Below are positions 1-7,418 of a DNA stretch of 9,734 nucleotides, one piece after another (positions within the stretch are counted from its first letter, which is position 1; every line of letters starts with the position of its first letter). Location: NCBI GenBank assembly GCA_021805275.1, contig JAJZFQ010000245.1, positions 1 to 9,734 on the forward strand. Direction: 5' to 3'. The notes beneath the pieces are model-generated. The model did not search any database and was not told the origin of the DNA. It saw only the letters and a list, made by a program, of their open reading frames with translations. The position numbers and the translations under genes were made by a program. The stretch is from Pseudomonadota bacterium (GTDB taxonomy: Bacteria; Pseudomonadota; Gammaproteobacteria; Steroidobacterales; Steroidobacteraceae).

Positions 1-389
1 AGATGAGCGCGCACCATTACTTTCGCGCCTTCTCCTACTGTGACAGCGGCATGATCCCCTGGCTGGTGGCGCTGCAGGTGATCGCCGAGCGCGGGCCGCT
101 CTCGGGGTTGGTCGGGGAGCGCATGCGACGTTTTCCGGCGAGCGGGGAAATCAACCGCAAGCTTACCTGCGATGCGAAATCGATCCTCGAGCGCGTGCAG
201 CGCCAGTATGCGCGCGGCGTGCTCGCCGTCGATCACACCGATGGATTGTCGATGGAGTTCGCCGAGTGGCGCTTCAACCTGCGCGGATCCAACACCGAGC
301 CGCTGGTGAGGTTGAATGTCGAGAGCCGCGGCAGCGAGGCGTTGATGCGCGAGAAGACCGAGGAGCTGCTGACGCTGATCGATGCGTGA
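1..389 (+). CDS. manB: Phosphomannomutase, C-terminal part (5' end outside window)
   Basis: This is the last ~129 codons of an alpha-D-phosphohexomutase. Such enzymes interconvert mannose-6-phosphate and mannose-1-phosphate in the cytoplasm, feeding GDP-mannose and hence O-antigen, exopolysaccharide or glycosylation. The reading frame is already open at base 1 (the first two bases complete a Glu codon), giving the family run E-MSAHHYF followed by CDSGMIPWL, which is typical of the CpsG/ManB branch rather than AlgC. The segment [10 protein letters not shown] precedes [12 protein letters not shown], the domain-4 loop that binds the substrate phosphate (R-x-S-N-T-E-P). The TGA stop is at 387-389. 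No gene follows for 121 bp. The family call is firm. The symbol is less so, because cpsG, manB and algC names are used interchangeably and the catalytic serine loop lies outside the window. Confidence 0.9.
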   Translation, partial: MSAHHYFRAFSYCDSGMIPWLVALQVIAERGPLSGLVGERMRRFPASGEINRKLTCDAKSILERVQRQYARGVLAVDHTDGLSMEFAEWRFNLRGSNTEPLVRLNVESRGSEALMREKTEELLTLIDA

Positions 390-406
390 GGAGTGGGTGT
401 GAGCGG

Positions 407-419
407 CGTCACAGTGACG
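407..419. repeat. 13-bp perfect palindrome after the phosphomannomutase gene
   Basis: CGTCAC and GTGACG flank a single central A, starting 18 bp after the phosphomannomutase stop codon. The arms are too short and the loop too small for a good terminator, and no T-run follows. It could be a small operator or chance. Confidence 0.35.
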
Positions 420-469
420 GTGTCGTCGCTTAAAGACACTGGTTCTCGCGCCCTGATCGCGCTACCGTG

Positions 470-493
470 CGGGTAACTGACTTCAGCTACCCG
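470..493. promoter_or_regulatory. 24-bp dyad upstream of the bactofilin gene
   Basis: Left arm CGGGTAACTGA (470-480) and right arm TCAGCTACCCG (483-493) are complementary at 10 of 11 positions around a 2-bp centre. The single mismatch is A476/C487. The dyad ends 17 bp before the bactofilin ATG, directly in front of its G-rich ribosome-binding stretch (501-505). The TACC within 461-466 can also pair with GGTA at 472-475, so two mutually exclusive RNA stems are possible. The tiny centre favours a dimeric regulator's operator over an RNA hairpin. The dyad is seen directly; the role is inferred. Confidence 0.5.
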
Positions 494-510
494 AACATCT
501 GGGGGTTCTC

Positions 511-1023
511 ATGGCGTTGTGGAAAGATTCAAACTCTCCTGGCTCAGGCTTTGCCGGCGGCGCAGCTCCGGCAGCACCGGCGGCGCGTGAGAGCGCACCG
601 AGCGTCGCGCCGATGCCGGATGCCCCGCGGCGCCCCGGGCGCGAGCGCGGCGAGGCGAAGGAATCGGTGCTCGCCGCCGGACTGACCCTCGAGGGCAAGG
701 TCAACGGCACCGGGCACGTGCGCATCGCCGGGCGCTTCAAGGGCGATGTGCACATCGACGGCACGCTCACGCTCGATTCCGGTGCGCGCATCGAAGGACA
801 CGTCAAGGCCGCCACCGTGATCGTGGCCGGAGAGCTGATCGGCAACATTGTCGAGGCTGAACAGGTCGATCTGCGCGAGGGCGGGCGGATCGAGGGCGAC
901 ATCAAGGCCGGCTCCTTCACCGTGGCCTCCGGCGCACGGATGCGCGGCAAGGTGGAGTTCGGCTGGCACACCGGTGCCGACGTCGATACGCTCAGCGAGT
1001 CGGTGATCACCGGTACGGTATGA
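511..1023 (+). CDS. Bactofilin family polymer-forming cytoskeletal protein
   Basis: A 170-aa bactofilin (DUF583). These cytoplasmic proteins form a short right-handed beta-helix and polymerise without nucleotide into filaments or patches that position envelope, stalk, polysaccharide or cell-shape machinery. Residues 1-50 are a disordered Ala/Pro/Gly/Arg-rich tail. Residues ~52-155 are the core, with the repeated short-strand pattern G-x-hydrophobic-x-G: LTLEGKVNGTGHVRIAG, then FKGDVHIDGTLTLDSGARIEG, the GELIGNI turn and GGRIEGDI. The short tail ends ITGTV. Core and length match the family. A signal peptide and membrane segment are absent, as expected. The ATG at 511 is preceded by GGGGG at 501-505. 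The stop overlaps the next start by ATGA, so the two genes are probably translationally coupled. Its exact cellular job cannot be read from sequence. Confidence 0.93.
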   Translation: MALWKDSNSPGSGFAGGAAPAAPAARESAPSVAPMPDAPRRPGRERGEAKESVLAAGLTLEGKVNGTGHVRIAGRFKGDVHIDGTLTLDSGARIEGHVKAATVIVAGELIGNIVEAEQVDLREGGRIEGDIKAGSFTVASGARMRGKVEFGWHTGADVDTLSESVITGTV

Positions 1024-1496
1024 ATGCCCCGGCACGACCGGTGAGCGCGGGCAAGACGCGCGTCTGTCCGCACTGCAAGGCGGTCGTGCTCGAGAGCTTG
1101 AGCGTCTGCCCGGGCTGCCGGCATCACCTGCGCTTCGATGCCGAGGCGGCACAGCGTCAGGAGGCGGCGATCCGGGCGCTCGAGGTGGAAGGCTCGGTCT
1201 GCCACCCCGCCGGGGAGGACCCGTGCGAATACAGCATCGTGGTCACGGTGCGAAACGCACAGGGTCAGCAGATCGCCCGGCAGCTCGTGGCGGTCGGGGC
1301 GCTCTCCAGTGGCGAGCACTGCACGGTCGCGCTCGCCGTGGACGTGCTGCCCACGCGCATTGCGGAGCCGGCCGCGCCGAAGAGCGAGCCCGCCGCACTC
1401 GCCGTCGTGCCGGAGCCGGCCGCGCCGCCGCCCACCGGCCGGCGGCTGTCGGACGGCACGGTACTGATGCCGCCCGGGATGAAACCGCGGCGTTAG
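1020..1496 (+). CDS. Small zinc-ribbon protein coupled to the bactofilin
   Basis: A 158-aa protein of unknown function. Residues 16-33 form a zinc ribbon of the form C16-x2-C19-x10-C30-x2-C33 (CPHC and CPGC knuckles), likely holding one Zn ion. A short acidic/Gln helix follows at ~39-56. Residues ~58-115 look like a small beta domain (EYSIVVTVRNAQGQQIARQ) with three more cysteines. A Pro/Ala-rich linker leads to a basic tail, PPGMKPRR. No signal peptide or membrane span is visible, so it should be cytoplasmic. Its ATG overlaps the bactofilin stop codon, implying co-translation and perhaps physical partnership with the filament; that is inference. The gene ends in TAG at 1494-1496, overlapping the stop of the convergent barrel gene. 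I do not recognise a named family beyond the ribbon. Confidence 0.85.
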   Translation: MNAPARPVSAGKTRVCPHCKAVVLESLSVCPGCRHHLRFDAEAAQRQEAAIRALEVEGSVCHPAGEDPCEYSIVVTVRNAQGQQIARQLVAVGALSSGEHCTVALAVDVLPTRIAEPAAPKSEPAALAVVPEPAAPPPTGRRLSDGTVLMPPGMKPRR

Positions 1497-3193
1497 AACT
1501 GCCGCTCGGTCTGCACCAGAAACTGCACCCGCTTGATGTTCGAGCCCCCGTCGAGCGGGAAGGCGAGATCGATGTGGATGACGTTGCCGAAGGCGGTGCG
1601 TGCATTGCCGAGCCGCAGGCCAAACCCCGCGTCCTTCAAGAGCCCGAGGCTCGGCTGCCCCAGGGGCGCTCGGCCCCAGGTGCGGCCCATGTCGAAGAAG
1701 ACGGCCGCGCCGACCCGAAACAGCCGCAGCGGATACCAGTTACTGAACCAGCGCTCCTCGAGGGTGAACAGCGCGCGCGCCGTGCCGTCCTGGTAGCGCA
1801 GCGGGTAGCCGCGCAGACCGCTGTCTCCGCCGAGCAGGATCTGGTTGTCGAGCGTGAGCCGTCGCCCGGCGGTGGCACTCACCGCGCTGTAGAGCAACCA
1901 TTGCGCGCCCTGTTCGGTGTAGTTCACCACCTTCGCGCTGAGCACGCCGTTCTCGAGCGTGCCGTGCAGCAGCCGTCCGGAGAAGGTGCTCGAGACCAGG
2001 AGCGTGTCCCCGTGCGGCAGCACGTAACCATCCCCGGTGGTGAACGTGAACGGCACTTCCGTGCGGCTTGAGCCGAAGGTCCGTGCGGCCCAGCCCACCC
2101 GGCCGGTGAAATACGCACCCAGATCGAAATCCTCGGTGCGGTGGATCTGGTTGTGGTTGTGCAGCTTCGCGTACTCGTCCTGGATGAGATCGAACTCGAA
2201 CCACGGATAGATGAAGGTGCGGTTCACCGGCAGCAGCGTCGGGCCGCTCCACAGCGAGCTCGGTGCGAAGTGGTGCTCATCGTCGGTCCAGCCCACGCTG
2301 AAGCGCCGGCTCCAGCCGCGCACCAGCCCATGCGACCAGCCGACGTAGCCTTGCAGTTGCCGGGCATGCTCGGAGAACCGGTCCACGATCTGGCCGAGAT
2401 CGTAGAGCGGTTGGTCGAAGGTGGTGTCGGTGAGCGAGAGCCCGCCGGCGTGGCGCGTCTCGAGCGCATAGAACGGCCGGTTGACGATCAGCTGACGCAT
2501 GCGTCCGTCGCTGAGGTTGCCGTAGGTGGCCGACACGGTGGTCCAGCCGTCCAGCAGATGTCCGTTCGAGACCGAGATGTCTGACTCGCTGCGGTCCACC
2601 GAGTGCAGATGTTGCACGATCAGATCCGTGCCCGTGCCGAGCACGTTCAGATCCTCCAACTGCACCCCGGTGCGGCTCTTGCCGCCGCTGCGCGAGAAGT
2701 CGAAGCCGGGATTGAGGGTCCACACGTCCCGCGTGCTGACCAGGATGTCGACCTTGCCGTCGTGGTAGCGGACCGGGCGGATCGAGGCGTCGTAGAAGTA
2801 CGGATCGGCGCGCAGCAGCCGGGCCGACTCGTCGATCAGGTGGGCCGAGAAGCGCTCGCCGCTGTGGAAGAGCAGTTGTTTGCGGATCAGGCTGCGGCGG
2901 GTGCGCCGATGCAGGCGGTTGGCGAGCCTGAAGAGCGCATGGTTGTCCTTGGGGTTGCGCAGGTTGAAGATGTTTCTGTTGCGGATGATGATCCGGCCGA
3001 TCACCGCGCCGCGGCGCTCCAACTCCATGTCCGAGGGCAGCGGGTGGCTCGCGTGTGTCAGCGCGCGCGCGGTCCGGCTCGCGGGTGCGAGCGTCGCGGC
3101 GGCGGCCGCGCACGCGAGGCTACTCAGCGCCATTGCCGCGCCGAACCGGCTCCACGCTCCAAAATGCCGGGCGCGCCATCGACGGCGAATCAC
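1493..3193 (-). CDS. Omp85-like outer-membrane beta-barrel with one POTRA-like domain
   Basis: A 566-aa BamA/TamA/ShlB-type (surface antigen D15) protein. Residues 1-44 form a signal peptide with a long basic n-region and an Ala/Leu core ending near RTARA. Residues ~64-160 resemble one POTRA domain: a strand IGRIIIRNRNIF, basic helices, DESARLLRADPYF, then KVDILVSTRDVWTL. Residues ~161-566 form the barrel, rich in alternating aromatic strands, with the lid-loop motif GGDSGLRGYP at 455-464 (RGY at 461-463) and a C-terminal Phe suited to the BAM signal. Family members insert outer-membrane proteins or export partner proteins. One POTRA is fewer than the two usual in TpsB transporters, so the substrate is unclear. 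The GTG at 3193 is chosen because AGAGGT lies 5 nt upstream; an ATG at 3133 would shorten the signal peptide. The open frame continues far upstream antisense to the CHAT gene, but that extension is a GC-rich artefact. Confidence 0.88.
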   Translation of the reverse strand: MIRRRWRARHFGAWSRFGAAMALSSLACAAAAATLAPASRTARALTHASHPLPSDMELERRGAVIGRIIIRNRNIFNLRNPKDNHALFRLANRLHRRTRRSLIRKQLLFHSGERFSAHLIDESARLLRADPYFYDASIRPVRYHDGKVDILVSTRDVWTLNPGFDFSRSGGKSRTGVQLEDLNVLGTGTDLIVQHLHSVDRSESDISVSNGHLLDGWTTVSATYGNLSDGRMRQLIVNRPFYALETRHAGGLSLTDTTFDQPLYDLGQIVDRFSEHARQLQGYVGWSHGLVRGWSRRFSVGWTDDEHHFAPSSLWSGPTLLPVNRTFIYPWFEFDLIQDEYAKLHNHNQIHRTEDFDLGAYFTGRVGWAARTFGSSRTEVPFTFTTGDGYVLPHGDTLLVSSTFSGRLLHGTLENGVLSAKVVNYTEQGAQWLLYSAVSATAGRRLTLDNQILLGGDSGLRGYPLRYQDGTARALFTLEERWFSNWYPLRLFRVGAAVFFDMGRTWGRAPLGQPSLGLLKDAGFGLRLGNARTAFGNVIHIDLAFPLDGGSNIKRVQFLVQTERQF

Positions 3194-3198
3194 GCCCC

Positions 3199-3204
3199 AC
3201 CTCT
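3199..3204 (-). promoter_or_regulatory. Ribosome-binding site deciding the GTG start of the barrel gene
   Basis: On the minus strand AGAGGT lies 5 nt before the GTG at 3193-3191. No comparable site precedes the alternative ATG at 3133-3131. This site, and the complete signal peptide it yields, set the start. Confidence 0.65.
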
Positions 3205-3335
3205 GCGCGACGGGAACATCGAGACGACCACCGACTGGCGCACGCACGCTGTGATGCCATCCTGCTCGGAGCGCTGCGCGACATTCGTTGATCTCACCCG
3301 CTTGAGAATAGCCGATTGGCAATAGTGATGGTGCC

Positions 3336-3355
3336 GGGATTGTCACGGCAATCCC
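3336..3355. promoter_or_regulatory. Perfect inverted repeat in the divergent intergenic region
   Basis: GGGATTG (3336-3342) and CAATCCC (3349-3355) are perfect complements around the 6-bp centre TCACGG. The repeat lies about 143 bp from the barrel start and 163 bp from the CHAT start. This is a natural place for a dimeric regulator controlling both genes. No T-run follows on either strand, so a terminator is unlikely. Confidence 0.4.
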
Positions 3356-3458
3356 TGAAGATAGGTGAGGGCCTGCGCAGCGATGCGGCCGGGCAATCGG
3401 TTGCGTCGCCGCCGGCGCGGCGCTGCGGTCAGGCCCGTGGGGGCGTCCGCGACGGACA

Positions 3459-3488
3459 TTGACTCGCACTTCAGCTAACGGATACGCT
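3459..3488 (+). promoter_or_regulatory. Candidate housekeeping promoter of the CHAT operon
   Basis: TTGACT (3459-3464) matches the -35 consensus at five of six bases. Eighteen bases downstream, TACGCT (3483-3488) is a poor -10 (three of six). This is the best pair within 60 bp of the start, but an ECF-type promoter recognised by the operon's own sigma factor is equally possible. Confidence 0.3.
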
Positions 3489-3517
3489 TCCTCGTCCGGC
3501 ACCGGGAAGGCACAATT

Positions 3518-6500
3518 ATGCTCTGGGCGCGCAGTGGGCACGGCAGTCACGACCGCAGGGTTTGGGTGCTTCTTCTTTTGTGCTGCGCTTGGGTGATGGC
3601 GGGTGCGAACCCGGCGCCGCTGCCGCTCGGTCTGCGGGCCGGGCGCGCGGTGGACTATCACGTCACGACCCATCATCCATTCAAAGTCACTGTGCGTGTT
3701 CCTCCTGGCGCGGTGCGCGAGGTGCGCATTCGACAGCGACGCGGATCGATGCTGCTGATCGTGCGCGGGCCGCACGGACGACCGTTGACCCCGCGCTACT
3801 GCCAGAGTGGGGTGAGCTGTGTTCTGCCCGTGACGTTGTGGAGCGCGCAGGGCGGTGTCTTTCAGCTCACGCTGAGGCTCTTCAGGCACTGCTGCAATGC
3901 GCGCTCGGCCGACGGCACCGTGTGGGTGTCGAGTTCGCGCCCGGCCCGATCGGCCGATCGGTGGCGGGCCCAGGCGGAGCGCGAGCTCGCTCGGGCCGAG
4001 TGGGTGCAGCTCAATGGGCCGAGCAAGGCCTGGCCCGAGGCGCGGCAGAACTATCGCGCGGCCATCGCCATCGCCCGCCGGATCGATGATCCATGGGTAT
4101 TGCGCATCGCCCTGCCGGATGAGGCGCGGCTCGACACGTATCAACTCGCTCACTACCACAGCGCGTTGCGGCTCGCCCGTGCTGCGCTCCAGTTGCACTA
4201 CGGCGCTGATCTGGCTGACCACGAATTCGCCTTGTTCGCTTACGGTCTGGTGTGTCAGTACCGCGCCCGCTACGGGGCGGCGATCCGTGCCGAGCAGCAG
4301 GCGGTGCGCATGGCGCGGCGGCTCGGGGAGTTGCAGGGCGAGGATGTCATCGAGGGGAACCTTGCGGGCGTCTATGAGCAGATCGGGCGTACCGCGCACG
4401 CTTTGCGCAGCGCGCACCGCTCGCTCGCCATTGCTCGGCAGGTCGGTGACGGCAAGGGTGTGGATTACAACCTGGAGCTGATCGCCGAGCTGCACAGCGA
4501 TCGTGGCGATTTCAACCGCGCATTGGCCTATTTTCAACGCGCGCTGCGCGCAATCCATCGGTACCCGTATCCGGACAGTGAGGCGCGCTGCTGGATCGGT
4601 CTCGGGGAGCTCTATGATGCGCTGAACCAGCCGCAGCAGGCACGCTTGGCACTGCTGCGAGCGCGCCACATCGCCACCGCCGCGCATGATTCGACCGCGC
4701 GGTTCCGAGTGTCGATCGATCTGGCGGAAATGACCCGCAAGCAGGGGCATTGGCATGCGGCGCTCGCGGCGGACCTCAAGGACGCGACCGAGGCGACCGC
4801 GCTCGGCCTGCCGCGCCAGCGCGCAACGCTGCTGCTGGACCTCGGCCGCGATTATGCGGCCCTCGGTGAGCGTGCGCGCGCGCAGGCGATCGCTCGGCAA
4901 GCGATCGTGCTGGCACGAAAGATCGGCCAGCTGCAGATCGAGGCGAGTGCGCGCCTTGCCCTCGCCGATGCCCAGTTCGCCGCGGCCCAGCTCGCCGCGG
5001 CGCGGACCAATTACCTCGCGGCCCTCGCGCTGAGTCGCCGGCTCTACAGCCCGCTCATCGAGGCGAGCGCCGAGGGGAGTCTGGCGCGCCTGGACTGGCG
5101 GGAGGGCGCCCTGCTGCGCGCGCGCAGTCGCATCGAGCAATCCCTGCGCGTGATCGGGTCGGTCCGCTCGACGCTGACGACGAGACACCTGCGTACACAG
5201 TATTTCGCATCCGAGCATGGTTACTATGACCTCGGGGTGTCGATTCTGATGACGCTGCGCGCGAAGCATCCCGATCAAGGGTACGGGCGCGAAGCGCTGC
5301 GCTGGGTCGAACAGGCGCGCGCCCGCTCGTTGCTCGATGCGTTGCAGGGGACGGGCCAGGGGGTTCCGGCACTGCTTCCGGCGAGCCTGCGCGCGCAGCT
5401 GCAACGCACCACCGGTCAGCTCGATGTGGTCTACGCCGACTGGCGTGACGCGTTGACGGATCCGACCGCCACACGGCGACGCTTCACGGTGCTGCGCCAC
5501 AGCATCAGGGCGCTGCGCAGGCGCGCCGCTACGCTGCGCGCGCTCGCCGCGGCACGCGGCGGACGCTATGCGGCGCTCGCCGACGCTCATCCGGTGCATG
5601 TGCGAGCGCTGCAGGAGAGTCTGCTCGGTCACCATGCCGCCCTTCTGGAGTTTTGGATCGGGCGTCACCAGGGAGACGCCTGGTTCGTGCGTCACGATTC
5701 GGTCCTCACGCTGCGGGTGCCCGGTGCCGTGCAGCTCGACTCTGAGGTGCGCGCGCTGCGAGGTGCGCTGACGGCGCGCTCACGTACCGTGATCGGGGAG
5801 AGTCTGCGCGAGCGTCTCAGGCGGGTGGCCGGTGCAGATGCTCGCTCGCTCACGCTCGAGCGTCTGCTCGGTGCGCAGTTGCTGCCGTCAGCGGCCCGTC
5901 TGCGCGGAGTGCATACTCTGTACGTCGTGCTCGATGGCCCGCTGTTCGGCGTGCCGATCGACGCGCTGCGCCCCTTAGGGGGCACCCACACGCTGCTCGA
6001 CTCGACTGCGGTGCTCGATGAGCCATCCGCGTCGGTACTGCACTGGCTGGCGGGGCATCCGTGGATGGACGCGCGCGGACGAATCGAGCTGTTTGGCGAT
6101 CCGGTCTACCAACGCGATGATCCGCGCCTGACGGTCGGGGTGCATCGGGACGCGTCGGGACGCGCCGTGCGCCACCGGCGGTGGTCCGCGCAAGCGGATC
6201 TGGCCCACCTGGCGCGCTTGCCGCAGTCGCGCCGCGAGGTCCTCGCGATCGCGCGCCTCAGTGGCGGGCGTGCCGCGGTACATCTGGGCTTCGATGCCTC
6301 GGTCGCGACGGTCGAGCACATCACCTGGAGCCACGTGGCCGTGGCTCATTTTGCGGTGCATACGCTGCTCGATGCGGATCATCCCCACCTCTCCGGGCTG
6401 GTGCTCTCGCTCTATCATCGCAATGGACGCCCGGCGCGCGGGGTGCTCTGGTTGCGCAATATCTATGCGATGCACATGCCGGTCGACTTGGTGGTGCTGA

Positions 6501-6793
6501 GCAGCTGCCGCACCCTCGGCGGGCGGGATGTGCCGGGTGAGGGCTTGGTGGGGTTGTTCCGCGCCTTTCTGCTTGCCGGGGCCCACGCGGTACTCGGAAC
6601 GCTCTGGCGGGTCCAGGACCGTCCCACCGCTCGACTGATGCGCCTCTTCTACACCAATCTGCTGCAGCACCGCATGAGCCCTGGCGATGCTCTGCGGGCT
6701 GCGCAGCGGGCGCTGATGCACTCGAAGCGCTATGGTGCTCCCTACTACTGGGCGGGCTTTTCCCTGCAGGGACTCGGGGCGCCGATTACATGA
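3518..6793 (+). CDS. Exported TPR-CHAT protease-like protein
   Basis: A 1091-aa CHAT-domain protein (clan CD cysteine protease fold, related to caspases and separase). Residues 1-30 read as a signal peptide: basic start, VWVLLLLCCAWVM core, cleavage near AGA-N. Residues ~34-140 form a beta-rich domain with Cys95, Cys101, Cys125 and Cys126. Residues ~145-570 are helical tetratricopeptide-like repeats (for example SAHRSLAIARQVGD and ALAYFQRALRAI), the usual target-recognition array. A helical linker leads to the CHAT domain at ~700-1085. The catalytic dyad appears intact: His948 in AHFAVHT and Cys997 in VVLSSCRTLGG, followed by the conserved GEGLVGLFRAFLLAGAHAVLGTLW. GGAAGG lies 7 nt before the ATG in the form GGAAGG at 3505-3510. 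The stop overlaps the sigma-factor start by ATGA. CHAT proteins commonly act as proteases; the target here is unknown. Export separates it from cytoplasmic TPR-CHAT proteins such as craspase. Confidence 0.9.
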   Translation: MLWARSGHGSHDRRVWVLLLLCCAWVMAGANPAPLPLGLRAGRAVDYHVTTHHPFKVTVRVPPGAVREVRIRQRRGSMLLIVRGPHGRPLTPRYCQSGVSCVLPVTLWSAQGGVFQLTLRLFRHCCNARSADGTVWVSSSRPARSADRWRAQAERELARAEWVQLNGPSKAWPEARQNYRAAIAIARRIDDPWVLRIALPDEARLDTYQLAHYHSALRLARAALQLHYGADLADHEFALFAYGLVCQYRARYGAAIRAEQQAVRMARRLGELQGEDVIEGNLAGVYEQIGRTAHALRSAHRSLAIARQVGDGKGVDYNLELIAELHSDRGDFNRALAYFQRALRAIHRYPYPDSEARCWIGLGELYDALNQPQQARLALLRARHIATAAHDSTARFRVSIDLAEMTRKQGHWHAALAADLKDATEATALGLPRQRATLLLDLGRDYAALGERARAQAIARQAIVLARKIGQLQIEASARLALADAQFAAAQLAAARTNYLAALALSRRLYSPLIEASAEGSLARLDWREGALLRARSRIEQSLRVIGSVRSTLTTRHLRTQYFASEHGYYDLGVSILMTLRAKHPDQGYGREALRWVEQARARSLLDALQGTGQGVPALLPASLRAQLQRTTGQLDVVYADWRDALTDPTATRRRFTVLRHSIRALRRRAATLRALAAARGGRYAALADAHPVHVRALQESLLGHHAALLEFWIGRHQGDAWFVRHDSVLTLRVPGAVQLDSEVRALRGALTARSRTVIGESLRERLRRVAGADARSLTLERLLGAQLLPSAARLRGVHTLYVVLDGPLFGVPIDALRPLGGTHTLLDSTAVLDEPSASVLHWLAGHPWMDARGRIELFGDPVYQRDDPRLTVGVHRDASGRAVRHRRWSAQADLAHLARLPQSRREVLAIARLSGGRAAVHLGFDASVATVEHITWSHVAVAHFAVHTLLDADHPHLSGLVLSLYHRNGRPARGVLWLRNIYAMHMPVDLVVLSSCRTLGGRDVPGEGLVGLFRAFLLAGAHAVLGTLWRVQDRPTARLMRLFYTNLLQHRMSPGDALRAAQRALMHSKRYGAPYYWAGFSLQGLGAPIT

Positions 6794-7416
6794 CGGGGGC
6801 AAAGTCGCGGCACACGACGGGACGTTGGGAGCTCGATACCGCAGCATTCCATGCGCTGCTGCGGGCGCTAGACGCTGATCCGCAGCGCGCCGCGTTCGAG
6901 TACGAACGGCTGCGGACGCGGCTTGCGCGCTATTTCACATTGCATGGGGTGGCGCGCCCGCTGGATGCCAGCGATGAGGCGTTCAATCGTCTCGCCAAGC
7001 GCGTGAGCGAGGGCGAGTCGATCGTGAACATCGAGGCATATCTGACCGGAATCGGGCGTCTGGTGATGCTCGAGGAGCGCCAGAAGGCCCAGCGCGAGCA
7101 CCAGATGCTGGTGCGGCTGGTGCCGAGCGATGAGGCGGCGGAGGACGAGCCGCTGCTGCAGGCGCTCGAGGCGGCGCTCTCGGAGTTGCCCGAGGCGGCC
7201 CGCGTGATGATGGCCCGCTACTACCTGGGGCGGGGCCGTGAGCGAATGCGCGCCCGGGAGGCCATCGCCCGCGAACTCGGTCTGTCAGCCAATACGTTGC
7301 GTAACCGGGTGCTGCGTCTGCGTCGCAGCCTGGAGCAGGCGGTACGGATTCGTCTCGGCGAGGGCGAGCGTGATGCCCCGGCATCTGCGCCCACAGTGGA
7401 CGAGGAGGTTCCCTAA
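6790..7416 (+). CDS. ECF-type sigma-70 family RNA polymerase sigma factor
   Basis: A 208-aa group 4-like sigma factor that would direct RNA polymerase to a dedicated promoter set. Residues ~35-100 resemble region 2 (LRTRLARYF, SDEAFNRLAKRVSEGE, NIEAYLTGIGRLVMLEER). Residues ~128-185 are region 4, with LSELPEAARVMMARYYL and the helix-turn-helix AIARELGLSANTLRNRVLRLRRSL. An acidic linker joins them, and a short disordered acidic tail ends the protein. Region 2 is divergent, matching the atypical ECF-like proteins with a DEAFNR-type segment. Its ATG overlaps the CHAT stop codon, and the putative anti-sigma gene starts 2 bp after its own stop, so the three genes are almost certainly co-transcribed. 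It may also activate its own operon, as many ECF factors do, though its promoter motif is not known. Confidence 0.85.
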   Translation: MTGAKSRHTTGRWELDTAAFHALLRALDADPQRAAFEYERLRTRLARYFTLHGVARPLDASDEAFNRLAKRVSEGESIVNIEAYLTGIGRLVMLEERQKAQREHQMLVRLVPSDEAAEDEPLLQALEAALSELPEAARVMMARYYLGRGRERMRAREAIARELGLSANTLRNRVLRLRRSLEQAVRIRLGEGERDAPASAPTVDEEVP

Positions 7417-7418
7417 AG

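Larger units (their letters stand above)
3194..3517. other. Divergent intergenic region between barrel gene and CHAT operon
   Basis: These 324 bp separate two divergent genes and must hold both promoters. It contains a perfect 7-bp inverted repeat at 3336-3355, a candidate promoter for the CHAT gene near 3459-3488 and a short GTCCG/CGGAC repeat at 3445-3457. No coding sequence with a credible start and composition is visible. No convincing -35/-10 pair was found for the minus-strand gene. Confidence 0.6.

Noticed and set aside
1223..2071. 282-codon plus-strand open frame across the convergent stop codons
   Set aside because: It overlaps the zinc-ribbon and barrel genes out of frame and is composed of Arg/Ala/Glu-rich shadow sequence.
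3194..5695. Upstream extension of the barrel reading frame, giving a 1400-aa minus-strand protein
   Set aside because: It runs antisense to the well-supported CHAT gene, has low-complexity Arg/Pro/Ala composition, and a ribosome-binding site plus signal peptide place the true start at 3193.
5975..6847. 290-codon minus-strand open frame opposite the CHAT domain
   Set aside because: The sense strand encodes the intact His948/Cys997 CHAT motifs, so this is a shadow.
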